A DNA stretch of 15,436 nucleotides from an uncultured Thermoanaerobacteraceae bacterium. GTDB lineage: Bacteria > Bacillota > DSM-12270 > Thermacetogeniales > Thermacetogeniaceae. This document shows, one piece after another, positions 8,018-15,386 of the stretch. Location: contig CALGIY010000141.1 in NCBI GenBank assembly GCA_937914965.1, positions 1 through 15,436 on the forward strand. The letters are read 5' to 3'. The notes under the pieces were generated by a model. That model ran no database searches. It saw only the letters and a list, made by a program, of their open reading frames with translations, and had not been told where the DNA came from. How positions within the stretch are numbered: position 1 is the first letter of the stretch; each line of letters opens with the position of its first letter. Both the position numbers and the translations under genes were made by a program.

Positions 8018-9418
8018 ATGGGTGAACGGGACCTGATCCTGGTTGTGGATTTCGGAGGAGATTATACTCAACTGGTTGCCCGCCGCATCCGTGAGGCGCA
8101 TGTTTATTGTGAGGTTGTGCCTTATACTGTGACCGGGGAGGAGATACAGAAGAAGAAGCCGCAGGGTTTGGTGCTTTTAGGTGGTCCGGCAAGTGTTGAT
8201 GATAAAGCACCGGTGTGTGATCCTGATTTGCTGCAGGAATACCCGGTACTTGGAATTGGCGAAGGGATGCAGCTGCTGGTTCGTCTGTTAGGAGAAAAGG
8301 TGACCAGGGCAGAGCAGCAGGAAACAGCTGCACCTGGGATACCAGCGGCCATCTTTAATGGTGAGCGCCTTATCTATGGAGCCCAGTTTTACTTGGAACT
8401 GCGTGATACTCCTCGCGGGCAAGAGATGATCGAAAACTTCCTTTATGATATCTGTGGATGCCGGGGTGATTGGACACCCGCTGCCTTTATTGAAGAACAA
8501 ATAGCGAGTATCAGAAAAACAGTAGGCAGCAGCAGGGTAGTGGGGGCTTTGAGTGGCGGTGTTGATTCCACAGTAGCAGCCACACTGGTTCACCGGGCTA
8601 TTGGCGACCAACTGACCTGCATCTTTGTCGACCACGGCTTGCTCCGGAAGGGTGAGCGGGAACAGGTGACAAAGATTTTCCAGGAGAAGCTTGGGGTAAA
8701 CACGATCACAGTTGATGCCCGGGAGCGCTTCCTGACTAAACTTTCTGGTGTCACAGACCCAGAGAAGAAGCGGAAAATTATTGGTCATGAGTTCATCCGT
8801 GTCTTTGAAGAGGAAGCCTCTGGTCTCGGTGATTTTGAGTTTCTCCTCCAGGGCACCATTTATCCCGATGTAATCGAATCAGGAACTTCTGCTACTGGTG
8901 TAGTTAAAAGTCACCATAATGTAGGTGGACTTCCTGATGACATGAGGCTGCGCCTTTTGGAGCCGCTGCGGTTGCTGTTCAAGGATGAGGTGCGCCTTAT
9001 CGGGCAGGAACTGGGTCTGTCTGAGGATCTTGTCTGGCGCCAGCCTTTCCCGGGACCGGGCCTGGCAGTTCGTGTTTTGGGTGAAGTAACCGAAGAGAAG
9101 TTGGACCTGGTCCGGGATGCGGACTATATCCTGAGAGAGGAAATCCGGCGAGCTGGTCTGGATCGGGAGATCTGGCAGTACTTTGCTGCTCTGCTGCCGG
9201 TTAGGAGTGTTGGTGTAGTCGATGGTGAGCGCACCTACGCTCACCCAATTGTGCTGCGGGCGGTTACAAGTGAAGATGCCATGACCGCTGGTTGGGCGCG
9301 GCTGCCCTATGATTTGCTGGAGCGGATAGCCAACCGGATTCTGGGTGATGTTCCAGGTATCAACCGGGTGACCTATGATATCACTCCCAAACCACCTGGC
9401 ACCATTGAATGGGAATAA
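8018..9418 (+). CDS. guaA: GMP synthase with a degenerate glutaminase domain
   Basis: A 466-residue GMP synthase, about 45-50 shorter than usual, which aminates XMP to GMP with ATP. The synthetase half is intact: P-loop S-G-G-V-D-S (179-184), [20 protein letters not shown], and the dimerisation end with [13 protein letters not shown] and K-P-P-G-T-I-E-W-E. The N-terminal glutaminase half is not. D-F-G-G-D-Y-T-Q-L and L-G-G-P-A-S-V are present, but the nucleophile motif G-I-C-Y-G is G-I-G-E-G (Gly81, codon GGC at 8258-8260), the H-P-E motif is Y-L-E (Tyr125), and only 43 residues separate the two where E. coli has 94, so the strand-helix region with the S-H-G-D loop is deleted. I infer an ammonia-dependent enzyme. 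The start at 8018 is six bases after a G-rich site; same operon as hpt. Confidence 0.95.
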   Translation: MGERDLILVVDFGGDYTQLVARRIREAHVYCEVVPYTVTGEEIQKKKPQGLVLLGGPASVDDKAPVCDPDLLQEYPVLGIGEGMQLLVRLLGEKVTRAEQQETAAPGIPAAIFNGERLIYGAQFYLELRDTPRGQEMIENFLYDICGCRGDWTPAAFIEEQIASIRKTVGSSRVVGALSGGVDSTVAATLVHRAIGDQLTCIFVDHGLLRKGEREQVTKIFQEKLGVNTITVDARERFLTKLSGVTDPEKKRKIIGHEFIRVFEEEASGLGDFEFLLQGTIYPDVIESGTSATGVVKSHHNVGGLPDDMRLRLLEPLRLLFKDEVRLIGQELGLSEDLVWRQPFPGPGLAVRVLGEVTEEKLDLVRDADYILREEIRRAGLDREIWQYFAALLPVRSVGVVDGERTYAHPIVLRAVTSEDAMTAGWARLPYDLLERIANRILGDVPGINRVTYDITPKPPGTIEWE

Positions 9419-9428
9419 TTTGGTGAGG

Positions 9429-9453
9429 TGACAAAGGGACGGTCCTTTTGTCA
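9429..9453. repeat. REP-like palindromic element, copy 1
   Basis: TGACAAAGGGAC (9429-9440) and GTCCTTTTGTCA (9442-9453) form an almost perfect 12-bp inverted repeat with one wobble. The core GGGACGGTCCTTTTG recurs at 15024-15038 after purF, with similar TGACAA/TTGTCA ends. Dispersed short palindromes with this GGGACGGTxCTTTTG core are, from memory, found in many anaerobe genomes and may be REP sequences moved by Y1/RAYT transposases. Confidence 0.55.
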
Positions 9454-9466
9454 TTTCAATGACAAT
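9449..9466. repeat. Inverted repeat overlapping the REP-like element
   Basis: TTGTCATT (9449-9456) and AATGACAA (9459-9466) form a perfect 8-bp palindrome around TC. It shares its left arm with the right arm of the preceding hairpin, so only one of the two can form at a time in RNA. Confidence 0.6.
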
Positions 9467-9471
9467 ACTTG

Positions 9472-9500
9472 ATACCTGAATCCTGTCTCAGGTATTTATT
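9472..9500 (+). terminator. Weak terminator-like hairpin before purE
   Basis: ATACCTGA (9472-9479) pairs with TCAGGTAT (9488-9495) around an 8-base loop, followed by TTATTT. The tail is short and interrupted, so it may reduce rather than end transcription between guaA and purE. Confidence 0.4.
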
Positions 9501-9521
9501 TACAGGTAGAGGTGAAAGGAT

Positions 9522-10016
9522 ATGGAAGTACCATTGGTTGGTATAGTTCTGGGAAGCGATTCTGATCTTCCGAAAGTGGAGGAGACAGCGAGCGTTCTGC
9601 GGGATTTTGGGGTACCCTATGAAATGACCATTGCCTCGGCTCATCGCAACCCCGACCTGGCTGCTACCTATGCTCGGGATGCGGAAAAGCGAGGCATCGC
9701 GGTGATCATTGCTGGGGCGGGAATGGCAGCACACCTTCCTGGTGTGCTGGCGGCGTACACCTGCCTCCCGGTTATCGGGGTTCCTCTGCAGGGGGGTGCC
9801 TTGAACGGGATCGATGCCCTCTACTCAATAGTCCAGATGCCACCGGGAGTACCGGTAGCCACGGTGGCTGTCAATGGGGCGCGCAATGCCGCTCTCTTGG
9901 CAATCCAGATGCTTGGTACCAAGGATTCTGGATTGAGAGAGAAGTTCCGGGCATATAAAAAGGAATTGGCCGAGAAGGTGGGCAGGATAAATAACAGCGT
10001 ATACAGAAATATTTAA
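9522..10016 (+). CDS. purE: N5-carboxyaminoimidazole ribonucleotide mutase (PurE class I)
   Basis: A 164-residue enzyme of de novo purine synthesis that forms CAIR. Active-site signatures are G-S-D-S-D-L-P (11-17), S-A-H-R-N-P (39-44) and [12 protein letters not shown] (64-75), the class I pattern. Class I PurE rearranges N5-CAIR made by PurK; no purK is next to it, as in many Clostridia. Either purK lies elsewhere or N5-CAIR forms spontaneously from AIR and bicarbonate, which is known to bypass purK loss at high CO2. The start is the ATG at 9522 after AGGTGAAAGGA. It follows guaA by 103 bp holding three hairpins, and is separated from the rest of the pur genes by a terminator and a purC remnant. 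Confidence 0.95.
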   Translation: MEVPLVGIVLGSDSDLPKVEETASVLRDFGVPYEMTIASAHRNPDLAATYARDAEKRGIAVIIAGAGMAAHLPGVLAAYTCLPVIGVPLQGGALNGIDALYSIVQMPPGVPVATVAVNGARNAALLAIQMLGTKDSGLREKFRAYKKELAEKVGRINNSVYRNI

Positions 10017-10155
10017 AAATATCTAAGTGGTAATGGGATGTAGTGAAACAAATATATGGTTTTAGCGTAGGCGAGTAGGGTGCGACCTGTTCTGCTTCAG
10101 TGAAGAATTGCGATATCTATTCTATTGCGAGTTTTTACAAAATCGAAACTTCTCG

Positions 10156-10194
10156 ATCCCGGGGTCAGGGTAAATTAACCGGGATGATTTTTTT
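10156..10194 (+). terminator. Intrinsic terminator between purE and the purC remnant
   Basis: ATCCCGG (10156-10162) pairs with CCGGGAT (10179-10185) around a 16-base loop, followed two bases later by seven T (10188-10194). It either ends the purE transcript or is the terminator half of an attenuator for purSQLF. I see no known purine, ZTP or T-box aptamer in the 140 bp before it. Confidence 0.7.
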
Positions 10195-10473
10195 ATGGTT
10201 ACAGGACGCTGGAATATCACAAGCATCTTCTCGAGCAGTTCTGCTCGGAGACTAGGGCTTGTAAATGATATTCTGCGTTATTACTTATTCATCAAAAACC
10301 TGGTGCTGGTGGACCTTGAATTGGAATTCAGTTGGCAGAAAGGTGAGATACTACTAGCTGATGAGATAGATTTCCTGATACCTGATGTTTTTGGGATCAG
10401 TTTCCGGCGTGATCTAGGTGGGTTGATACCCACTGATGAGTATTTTGGAAGAAACCGTAAGGAGGGAAACCCA
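10195..10473 (+). pseudogene. purC: Decayed SAICAR synthetase (purC) remnant
   Basis: The frame is open from an ATG at 10195 and runs in phase into purS, but the residues are those of the C-terminal part of PurC. V-N-D-I-L-R (from 10261), L-V-L-V-D-L-E-L-E-F, K-G-E-I-L-L-A-D-E-I and F-R-R-D-L-G-G (10402-10422) align in order with the family's V-N-E-x-L, L-V-D-F-K-L-E-F, G-E-I-x-L-A-D-E-I and F-R-R-x-L-G. The ATP/substrate segment S-P-D-T-C-R-L-W-D that should follow A-D-E-I is scrambled and shortened. Only about 90 of some 235 residues remain; a preceding A-R-R-L-G-L could be the middle of PurC (S-x-x-K-R-L-G) joined by an internal deletion. No ribosome site precedes 10195. It sits exactly where purC is expected. 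An intact copy elsewhere would be needed for de novo synthesis. Confidence 0.75.
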
Positions 10474-10728
10474 TTGTTTGAAGCACGAATCTACATAACT
10501 CTGAAAAAAGGAATACTTGATCCAGAGGGAAAAACAGTCAAACAAGGCCTAAAGTCTTTGGGGTACGACCAGGTAGAAGATGTGAAGACAGGCAAGTACC
10601 TGATCCTCACTCTCAAAACTGCTGATCGAATCGCAGCGGAACAAGAGGTGCGTGAGATGTGTGAGAAACTCCTGGTCAACCTGGTAATCGAGCGTTACAC
10701 ATTTGAACTCCGGGAGGTTGAAGAATGA
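10474..10728 (+). CDS. purS: Phosphoribosylformylglycinamidine synthase subunit PurS
   Basis: An 84-residue protein, the normal PurS size. PurS is the small dimer that bridges PurL and PurQ in the multi-subunit FGAM synthase of Gram-positives and archaea, and helps ammonia pass from PurQ to PurL. Family features are [18 protein letters not shown], the [16 protein letters not shown] segment, and [13 protein letters not shown]. The start is TTG at 10474, seven bases after AAGGAGGG; the frame is open 279 bases farther upstream, but that stretch is purC remnant. Its TGA overlaps the purQ ATG by four bases (ATGA). Confidence 0.93.
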   Translation: MFEARIYITLKKGILDPEGKTVKQGLKSLGYDQVEDVKTGKYLILTLKTADRIAAEQEVREMCEKLLVNLVIERYTFELREVEE

Positions 10729-11444
10729 GATTTGGAGTAGCGGTTTTTCCCGGGTCCAATGCTGCTGACTGCTACCATATTATCGATCAGGTGCTCGGCC
10801 ACTCTGTTGCCTACATTTGGCACCAGGAGAGGGACCTGACCGGGTTTGATTGTGTGATCCTTCCCGGTGGGTTTTCTTATGGGGATTACCTGAGGGCTGG
10901 GTCAGTGGCTAGTTTGGCCCCGGTAATGGAAGAAACAGTGAAGTTTGCGGAACAGGGGGGGCTTGTTTTGGGTATCGGCAACGGTTTCCAGGTTCTCCTG
11001 GAGGCAGACCTTCTTCCAGGAGCTATGCGCCGCAACGAGATACCCCAGTTTCGCTGTCATGATGTTTTCTTAAAGGTCGAGAGCAACACGCTTCCTTTTA
11101 CCAACAGATACCGGAGGGGAGAGGTGATCAGAGTCCCCAGTGCCCATGGTGAGGGGAACTATTACATTGATCACCAGGAACTGGCCAAGATGGAGCAGCA
11201 GGGACAGGTGGTCTTCCGTTACTGTACGGAAGCAGGGGAGATCACACCTGAGGCCAACCCCAATGGTTCTATTGAAAATATCGCTGGGGTCTGCAGTAAA
11301 AAGGGGAATGTTCTAGGCTTGATGCCTCACCCGGAACGCTGTGCCGAAGAGATTCTGGGCAATACAGCAGGGCGGCGCGTTTTCCTTTCTATTTTGAACT
11401 GGTTGGGAATCAACCAGCAGAAGAAGGTGATTGTGCATGGCTGA
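10725..11444 (+). CDS. purQ: FGAM synthase glutaminase subunit PurQ with Cys-to-Gly nucleophile loss
   Basis: A 239-residue class I glutamine amidotransferase subunit, which normally makes ammonia from glutamine for PurL. The fold looks complete: F-P-G-S-N (8-12), [14 protein letters not shown] (46-59), A-H-G-E-G-N-Y-Y (140-147) and M-P-H-P-E-R (200-205) with the triad His202 and Glu204. The nucleophile motif, however, reads G-I-G-N-G-F-Q: residue 85 is Gly (codon GGC, 10977-10979) where the family has Cys. Without it glutamine cannot be hydrolysed by the standard mechanism, so the subunit may be structural and FGAM synthase may draw on free ammonia. The Cys of the usual S-N-C-D near the start is also absent (S-N-A-A-D). 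It overlaps purS by 4 bp and purL by 8 bp. Confidence 0.95.
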   Translation: MRFGVAVFPGSNAADCYHIIDQVLGHSVAYIWHQERDLTGFDCVILPGGFSYGDYLRAGSVASLAPVMEETVKFAEQGGLVLGIGNGFQVLLEADLLPGAMRRNEIPQFRCHDVFLKVESNTLPFTNRYRRGEVIRVPSAHGEGNYYIDHQELAKMEQQGQVVFRYCTEAGEITPEANPNGSIENIAGVCSKKGNVLGLMPHPERCAEEILGNTAGRRVFLSILNWLGINQQKKVIVHG

Positions 11445-13632
11445 TCAGAAACCTGTATGGCAAGAGATGGGACTGACTGCAGGTGAATATGATAAGATCT
11501 GTGAAATTCTTGGGCGTGAGCCAAACTATTTAGAGACGGGACTCTTTGCAGTGCTCTGGTCTGAACACTGCAGTTACAAGAATTCTCGCCCGGTATTAAA
11601 GAAGTTCCCCACAGAAGGGAAACGTGTCCTCCAGGGTCCTGGTGAGAATGCAGGAGCTGTTGATATCGGGGATGGGCAAGCGGTTGTTTTCAAAGTCGAG
11701 AGCCACAACCACCCATCGGCCATTGAACCTTATGAGGGTGCAGCCACAGGTGTAGGGGGTGTCGCGAGAGACATCTTTACCATGGGGGCACGCCCGATTG
11801 CTGCTTTGAATTCCCTGCGTTTCGGGAGTCTGGATGATCCCTGGGTGCGCCATCTTCTCTCTGGAGTGGTAGCGGGGATAGGTGGTTACGGCAACCGCAT
11901 CGGTGCCCCTACAGTTGGGGGAGATATCTTCTTTCACTCGAGTTTCAAGGGAAATCCCTTGGTCAATGCCATGTGTGTTGGCCTGGTAGACCATGATAAA
12001 ATTGTACGCGGGCAGGCTGCGGGACCTGGTAACCTGGTGCTGATTGCAGGTGCCAAGACCGGAAGTGACGGGGTCCACGGCTGCACTTTTGCCTCTGAAG
12101 AGTTGACTGAGGAAACAGAAGCACCGGCAGTGCAGAGAGGGGATCCTTTTATGGAAAAGCTCCTCATGGAGGCCTGCCTGGAGGTAATGGAAAAAGGTCA
12201 TGTAGTGGGGATTCAGGATCTGGGAGCTGCGGGACTTACCAGCTCCAGCGCTGAGATGGCCGGGAGAGCTGACACCGGACTAGAGCTCGACCTTTCTCTG
12301 GTACCGATCAGGGATGAGGGAGTGACTCCCTATGAAATGATGCTCTCCGAGTCCCAGGAACGGATGCTGATGGTACTAGAACCGCAGGATGAAGAAGCAG
12401 TTAAGGAAATCTTCACCAAGTGGGGAGTGGAAGCAACTGTAATAGGAAAGGTGACCGAGGATAATATCTATCGTCTGCGGGACGGGGATGATATTATTGC
12501 CGAAGTTCCTGTCAAGGCTCTCACCGATTCACCGGTCTGGTACCCGGAACAGCGGGAGCCGGAGTATTATCAGCAGCTGCGCTCCTGGAAACCTGATAAT
12601 CTCCCGGTTCCGGAAGATTTAAGTCTTGTTCTATCACAGCTGCTGGCGTCACCCAACATTGCCAGCAAGGAGTGGGTTTACACTCAGTTTGATCATTCTG
12701 TTTTGCTCAATACTGTTGTGGGCCCTGGTGCAGATGCTGCTGTGCTGCGCATCAAGGGAACGCCAAAAGGGATTGCCATGACTACCGACGGAAACTCTCG
12801 CTACTGCTATTTGGACCCCCGGCGCGGGGGAGCCATTGTTGTTGCAGAAGCAGCTCGGAACCTCTCCTGTGTCGGAGCGGAACCAGTGGGACTAACCGAT
12901 GGCCTTAACTTCGGCAACCCTGAAAAACCGGAAATATTCTGGCAGTTTTGTCAGGCAGCAGAGGGTATAAGTGAGGCCTGCCGAGCCTTGGATATTCCTG
13001 TTGTCAGTGGTAATGTCAGCTTTTATAATGAATTTAAAGGGGAGGCCATTTACCCCACACCTGTTGTGGGTATGATCGGCCTTCTTCCTGATGCCAGCAA
13101 GCATGTCACACAGGCCTTCCAGGATTCGGGGGACAAGATCGTGCTGCTGGGCAAATTTGTTCCCCAGTTGGGTTCCAGCGAGTACCTGTCAGTGGTTCAC
13201 GGCCTGGAGGCCGGAGCGGTTCCAGAACTAGACCTGGAACAGGAAAAACGGGTTCAGGAATGCTGCAGGGCTCTTATTAGAAACGGAATGACTAAATCTG
13301 CCCATGACTGTGCTGAGGGTGGACTTGCTGTTGCCCTGGCTGAGTGCTGTATTTCAGGTAAGCTAGGGGCCACCCTGCAGCTGCCTTTTGAGGGTCGGGA
13401 GGACAATTACCTCTTCGGTGAAGTGCAGTCTTGTATAGTGGTTACCTGTGTCCCAGGTGAATTGGCTAATGTTCTGCAAACAGCAGCAAATAGCGGAATT
13501 TCCTCGTTGGTGCTGGGCCAGACCGGGGGAAATCACTTCATTATCCAGGATCAAGCTGGGCGCGTTTTAATCAAACAGCATGTGGAGGAGTTGGATAAGG
13601 TATGGCGGGGGAGCATTTCGAAGTACTTCTAG
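11437..13632 (+). CDS. purL: Phosphoribosylformylglycinamidine synthase subunit PurL
   Basis: A 731-residue small-type PurL, the ATP-dependent subunit that converts FGAR to FGAM using ammonia. Seen in order: [10 protein letters not shown] (42-51) with the conserved active-site His44; [11 protein letters not shown] and the G-V-G-G-V-A-R-D segment that bind nucleotide and Mg; [16 protein letters not shown]; a second repeat with T-D-G-N-S-R-Y-C-Y and [10 protein letters not shown]; and H-D-C-A-E-G-G-L-A near the end. No residue appears missing. The start is ATG 11437 after AAGGTGA; the frame opens slightly earlier at a TTG at 11431, which has no better site. Coupled to purQ by an 8-bp overlap and to purF by 31 bp. 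Confidence 0.96.
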   Translation: MADQKPVWQEMGLTAGEYDKICEILGREPNYLETGLFAVLWSEHCSYKNSRPVLKKFPTEGKRVLQGPGENAGAVDIGDGQAVVFKVESHNHPSAIEPYEGAATGVGGVARDIFTMGARPIAALNSLRFGSLDDPWVRHLLSGVVAGIGGYGNRIGAPTVGGDIFFHSSFKGNPLVNAMCVGLVDHDKIVRGQAAGPGNLVLIAGAKTGSDGVHGCTFASEELTEETEAPAVQRGDPFMEKLLMEACLEVMEKGHVVGIQDLGAAGLTSSSAEMAGRADTGLELDLSLVPIRDEGVTPYEMMLSESQERMLMVLEPQDEEAVKEIFTKWGVEATVIGKVTEDNIYRLRDGDDIIAEVPVKALTDSPVWYPEQREPEYYQQLRSWKPDNLPVPEDLSLVLSQLLASPNIASKEWVYTQFDHSVLLNTVVGPGADAAVLRIKGTPKGIAMTTDGNSRYCYLDPRRGGAIVVAEAARNLSCVGAEPVGLTDGLNFGNPEKPEIFWQFCQAAEGISEACRALDIPVVSGNVSFYNEFKGEAIYPTPVVGMIGLLPDASKHVTQAFQDSGDKIVLLGKFVPQLGSSEYLSVVHGLEAGAVPELDLEQEKRVQECCRALIRNGMTKSAHDCAEGGLAVALAECCISGKLGATLQLPFEGREDNYLFGEVQSCIVVTCVPGELANVLQTAANSGISSLVLGQTGGNHFIIQDQAGRVLIKQHVEELDKVWRGSISKYF

Positions 13633-15005
13633 ATGAAGATAAACCAAAAGAGGCCTGCGGTGTTTTTGGCATTTATGCCCCCGGCCAGGATGTAGCACGG
13701 GTCACCTACTACGGATTGTATGCCCTTCAGCACCGCGGTCAGGAGAGTGCTGGTATTGCTGTGGGTGACGGGCAAAAGATCACCTGCCGCAAGGGAATGG
13801 GGCTCGTTAGTGAGGTCTTCACAGAAGATACCCTAACAGAGCTTAAGGGGCACATCGCCTTGGGGCATGTTCGTTACTCCACAGCTGGGGAAAGCACAAT
13901 AGAGAATGCCCAACCCCTTAACTTCTACTATCAGCAGGGGATGATCGCCCTGGGGCACAACGGGAACCTGACCAACTGCGCTGAACTCAGGAAGCAGTTG
14001 GCAGAGGCCGGGGTGGTCTTCCAGTCTACAGCTGACAGTGAATTGATTATTAACCTGATTGCCCGGGCTGGGACTGAAGATTTGACATCTGGGATCCTGA
14101 AAACAATGGAACAGCTCCAGGGGTCATATTCCCTGATTATGATGACCGAGAAGAAGATGTTTGGGATACGTGATCCTCATGGGATGCGTCCCCTCTGCCT
14201 GGGGCGTTTGGGGAACGGGTATGTACTGGCTTCGGAGTCTTGTGCTCTGGATACTATTGGAGCGGAATTCATCAGGGATGTGAAACCCGGAGAAGTTGTG
14301 ATGATCGATGAAAAAGGGGTTACTGCCCTGCAGCCCCATCAAGCCGGCAAAAGAGCCTTATGTGTATTTGAATTTGTTTATCTGGCCAGGCCGGACAGTG
14401 TTATTGATGGTCTTAGCGTGCAGAAGGCACGCTACGCTTTTGGGAAGGAGCTGGCCCGGGAATATCCCCTTGATGGTGATATGGTGATCCCGGTGCCTGA
14501 CTCCGGGACAAGTTCTGCCTTTGCGTATGCCATGGAGCGCGGTCTTCCCTTCAGAGAGGGCTTGATGAAGAACCGTTATGTGGGGCGCACTTTTATTCGC
14601 CCGGTTCAGGCGACCCGAGACCTGGGGGTGCGGCTCAAACTCAACCCGATCCGGGAGATGATCTCCGGCAAAAGGGTGATTATGGTCGATGATTCCATCG
14701 TGCGTGGGACTACCTCCGGGAAACTTGTCGAGATGATCCGAGATGCCGGGGCCAAAGAGGTTCACCTGTTGATTAGTTCCCCACCTGTTACTCACAGCTG
14801 TTATTATGGGATTGATACCTCTAAAAGTGGAGAACTGATTGCTGCCAGCCACTGCATTGAAGAGATCCGCGAGCATATCGGCGCTGATAGTTTAGGCTAC
14901 CTGAGCCGCTCCGGTTTACATGCGGCACTGGCTCCCATCAATCCGGGAAATCTCTGTGATGCTTGTTTCTGTGGGGATTACCCGATTCAGGTTCCCTGCA
15001 AGTAG
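13602..15005 (+). CDS. purF: Amidophosphoribosyltransferase PurF
   Basis: A 467-residue enzyme for the first committed step, PRPP plus glutamine to phosphoribosylamine. The Ntn glutaminase domain is intact: Cys19 in E-A-C-G-V-F-G after an 18-residue propeptide, H-V-R-Y-S-T (89-94), G-H-N-G-N-L (118-123) and A-D-S-E-L (144-148). The transferase domain has the PRPP loop V-I-M-V-D-D-S-I-V-R-G-T-T-S (359-372). Cys254, Cys400, Cys452 and Cys455 are placed as the four ligands of the [4Fe-4S] cluster of the Bacillus-type enzyme, which makes it oxygen-labile and matches an anaerobe. The ATG at 13602 lies inside purL with GGAGGAG 11 bases upstream; no other start precedes Cys19. In contrast to GuaA and PurQ, glutamine use appears preserved here. 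Confidence 0.96.
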   Translation: MAGEHFEVLLDEDKPKEACGVFGIYAPGQDVARVTYYGLYALQHRGQESAGIAVGDGQKITCRKGMGLVSEVFTEDTLTELKGHIALGHVRYSTAGESTIENAQPLNFYYQQGMIALGHNGNLTNCAELRKQLAEAGVVFQSTADSELIINLIARAGTEDLTSGILKTMEQLQGSYSLIMMTEKKMFGIRDPHGMRPLCLGRLGNGYVLASESCALDTIGAEFIRDVKPGEVVMIDEKGVTALQPHQAGKRALCVFEFVYLARPDSVIDGLSVQKARYAFGKELAREYPLDGDMVIPVPDSGTSSAFAYAMERGLPFREGLMKNRYVGRTFIRPVQATRDLGVRLKLNPIREMISGKRVIMVDDSIVRGTTSGKLVEMIRDAGAKEVHLLISSPPVTHSCYYGIDTSKSGELIAASHCIEEIREHIGADSLGYLSRSGLHAALAPINPGNLCDACFCGDYPIQVPCK

Positions 15006-15015
15006 ATGCACAGGG

Positions 15016-15042
15016 TTGTCATGGGGACGGTCCTTTTGACAA
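15016..15042. repeat. REP-like palindromic element, copy 2
   Basis: TTGTCA (15016-15021) and TGACAA (15037-15042) pair as outer arms around GGAC (15025-15028) and GTCC (15030-15033). It shares the core GGGACGGTCCTTTTG with 9435-9450. It begins 10 bases after the purF stop and could also act as an RNA end-stabilising hairpin. Confidence 0.55.
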
Positions 15043-15123
15043 ACTGCGATGCACTGGGGATGTTTCCCCTTGAATATAGTTTCACTTCAGAACCAGCAGT
15101 TTTGTTTTCCTTTGTCTGATGGA

Positions 15124-15170
15124 ACCGCCCGGGCGGTAAGGGTGTTTAACTACTTCCGAACCCGGGCGGT
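15124..15170 (+). repeat. GC-rich hairpin upstream of purM
   Basis: ACCGCCCGGG (15124-15133) pairs perfectly with CCCGGGCGGT (15161-15170), and CGG/AAG inside pairs with CTT/CCG with small bulges, leaving a 12-base loop. No T-run follows, so it is not a classic terminator. The left arm also lies within a 14-bp self-palindrome (15124-15137). The 285-bp purF-purM gap otherwise holds the REP-like copy and two short AT-rich inverted repeats (15202-15216, 15234-15253), with no gene. Confidence 0.5.
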
Positions 15171-15290
15171 ATAGGATCTGCTGGGATAGGGGGTGGCATC
15201 TTCCTTTTAAAAAGGATAAAATTATTATGTTAGTTATGGTTTGGATACCATAATTACCACATGATCTATTAGAGATAGGCGGGTCAAAAA

Positions 15291-15386
15291 ATGGAGACAG
15301 AAAAGTCGTTATATAAGGAAGCAGGTGTGGATATCGATGCCGGGGAACATGCTGTGGAATTAATCAAGAAGCATGTTGCCTGGTAA
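15291..15386 (+). pseudogene. purM: Truncated AIR synthetase (purM) start
   Basis: ATG at 15291 opens a 31-codon frame whose Y-K-E-A-G-V-D-I-D-A-G segment, followed by A-V-E-L-I-K-K-H-V, is the highly typical N-terminus of PurM (family pattern Y-K-D-A-G-V-D-I-x-A-G). After K-K-H-V it reads A-W and stops at TAA (15384-15386), where PurM should continue for over 300 residues into its Gly-rich G-G-F-G-G-L segment. The bases after the break belong to a different gene (next entry). Position after purF fits the normal pur order. It is either a real rearrangement or an assembly chimera near a contig end. Confidence 0.75.

Noticed and set aside
8258..8380. Frameshift pair as the explanation for the short GuaA glutaminase domain
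   Set aside because: Only about 20 codons lie between the G-E-K-V and I-Y-G-A-Q segments, so the missing residues are not hidden in another frame; it is a true deletion.
8879..9454. 191-codon antisense frame opposite guaA
   Set aside because: It mirrors a well-conserved coding region and has composition typical of a reverse-frame shadow, with no recognisable motif.
10017..10194. Purine riboswitch or ZTP riboswitch upstream of the purSQLF genes
   Set aside because: None of the conserved core bases of either class could be found; only the terminator hairpin is supported.
11596..12201. 201-codon antisense frame opposite purL
   Set aside because: It lies entirely within conserved purL sequence with no start site or family resemblance.
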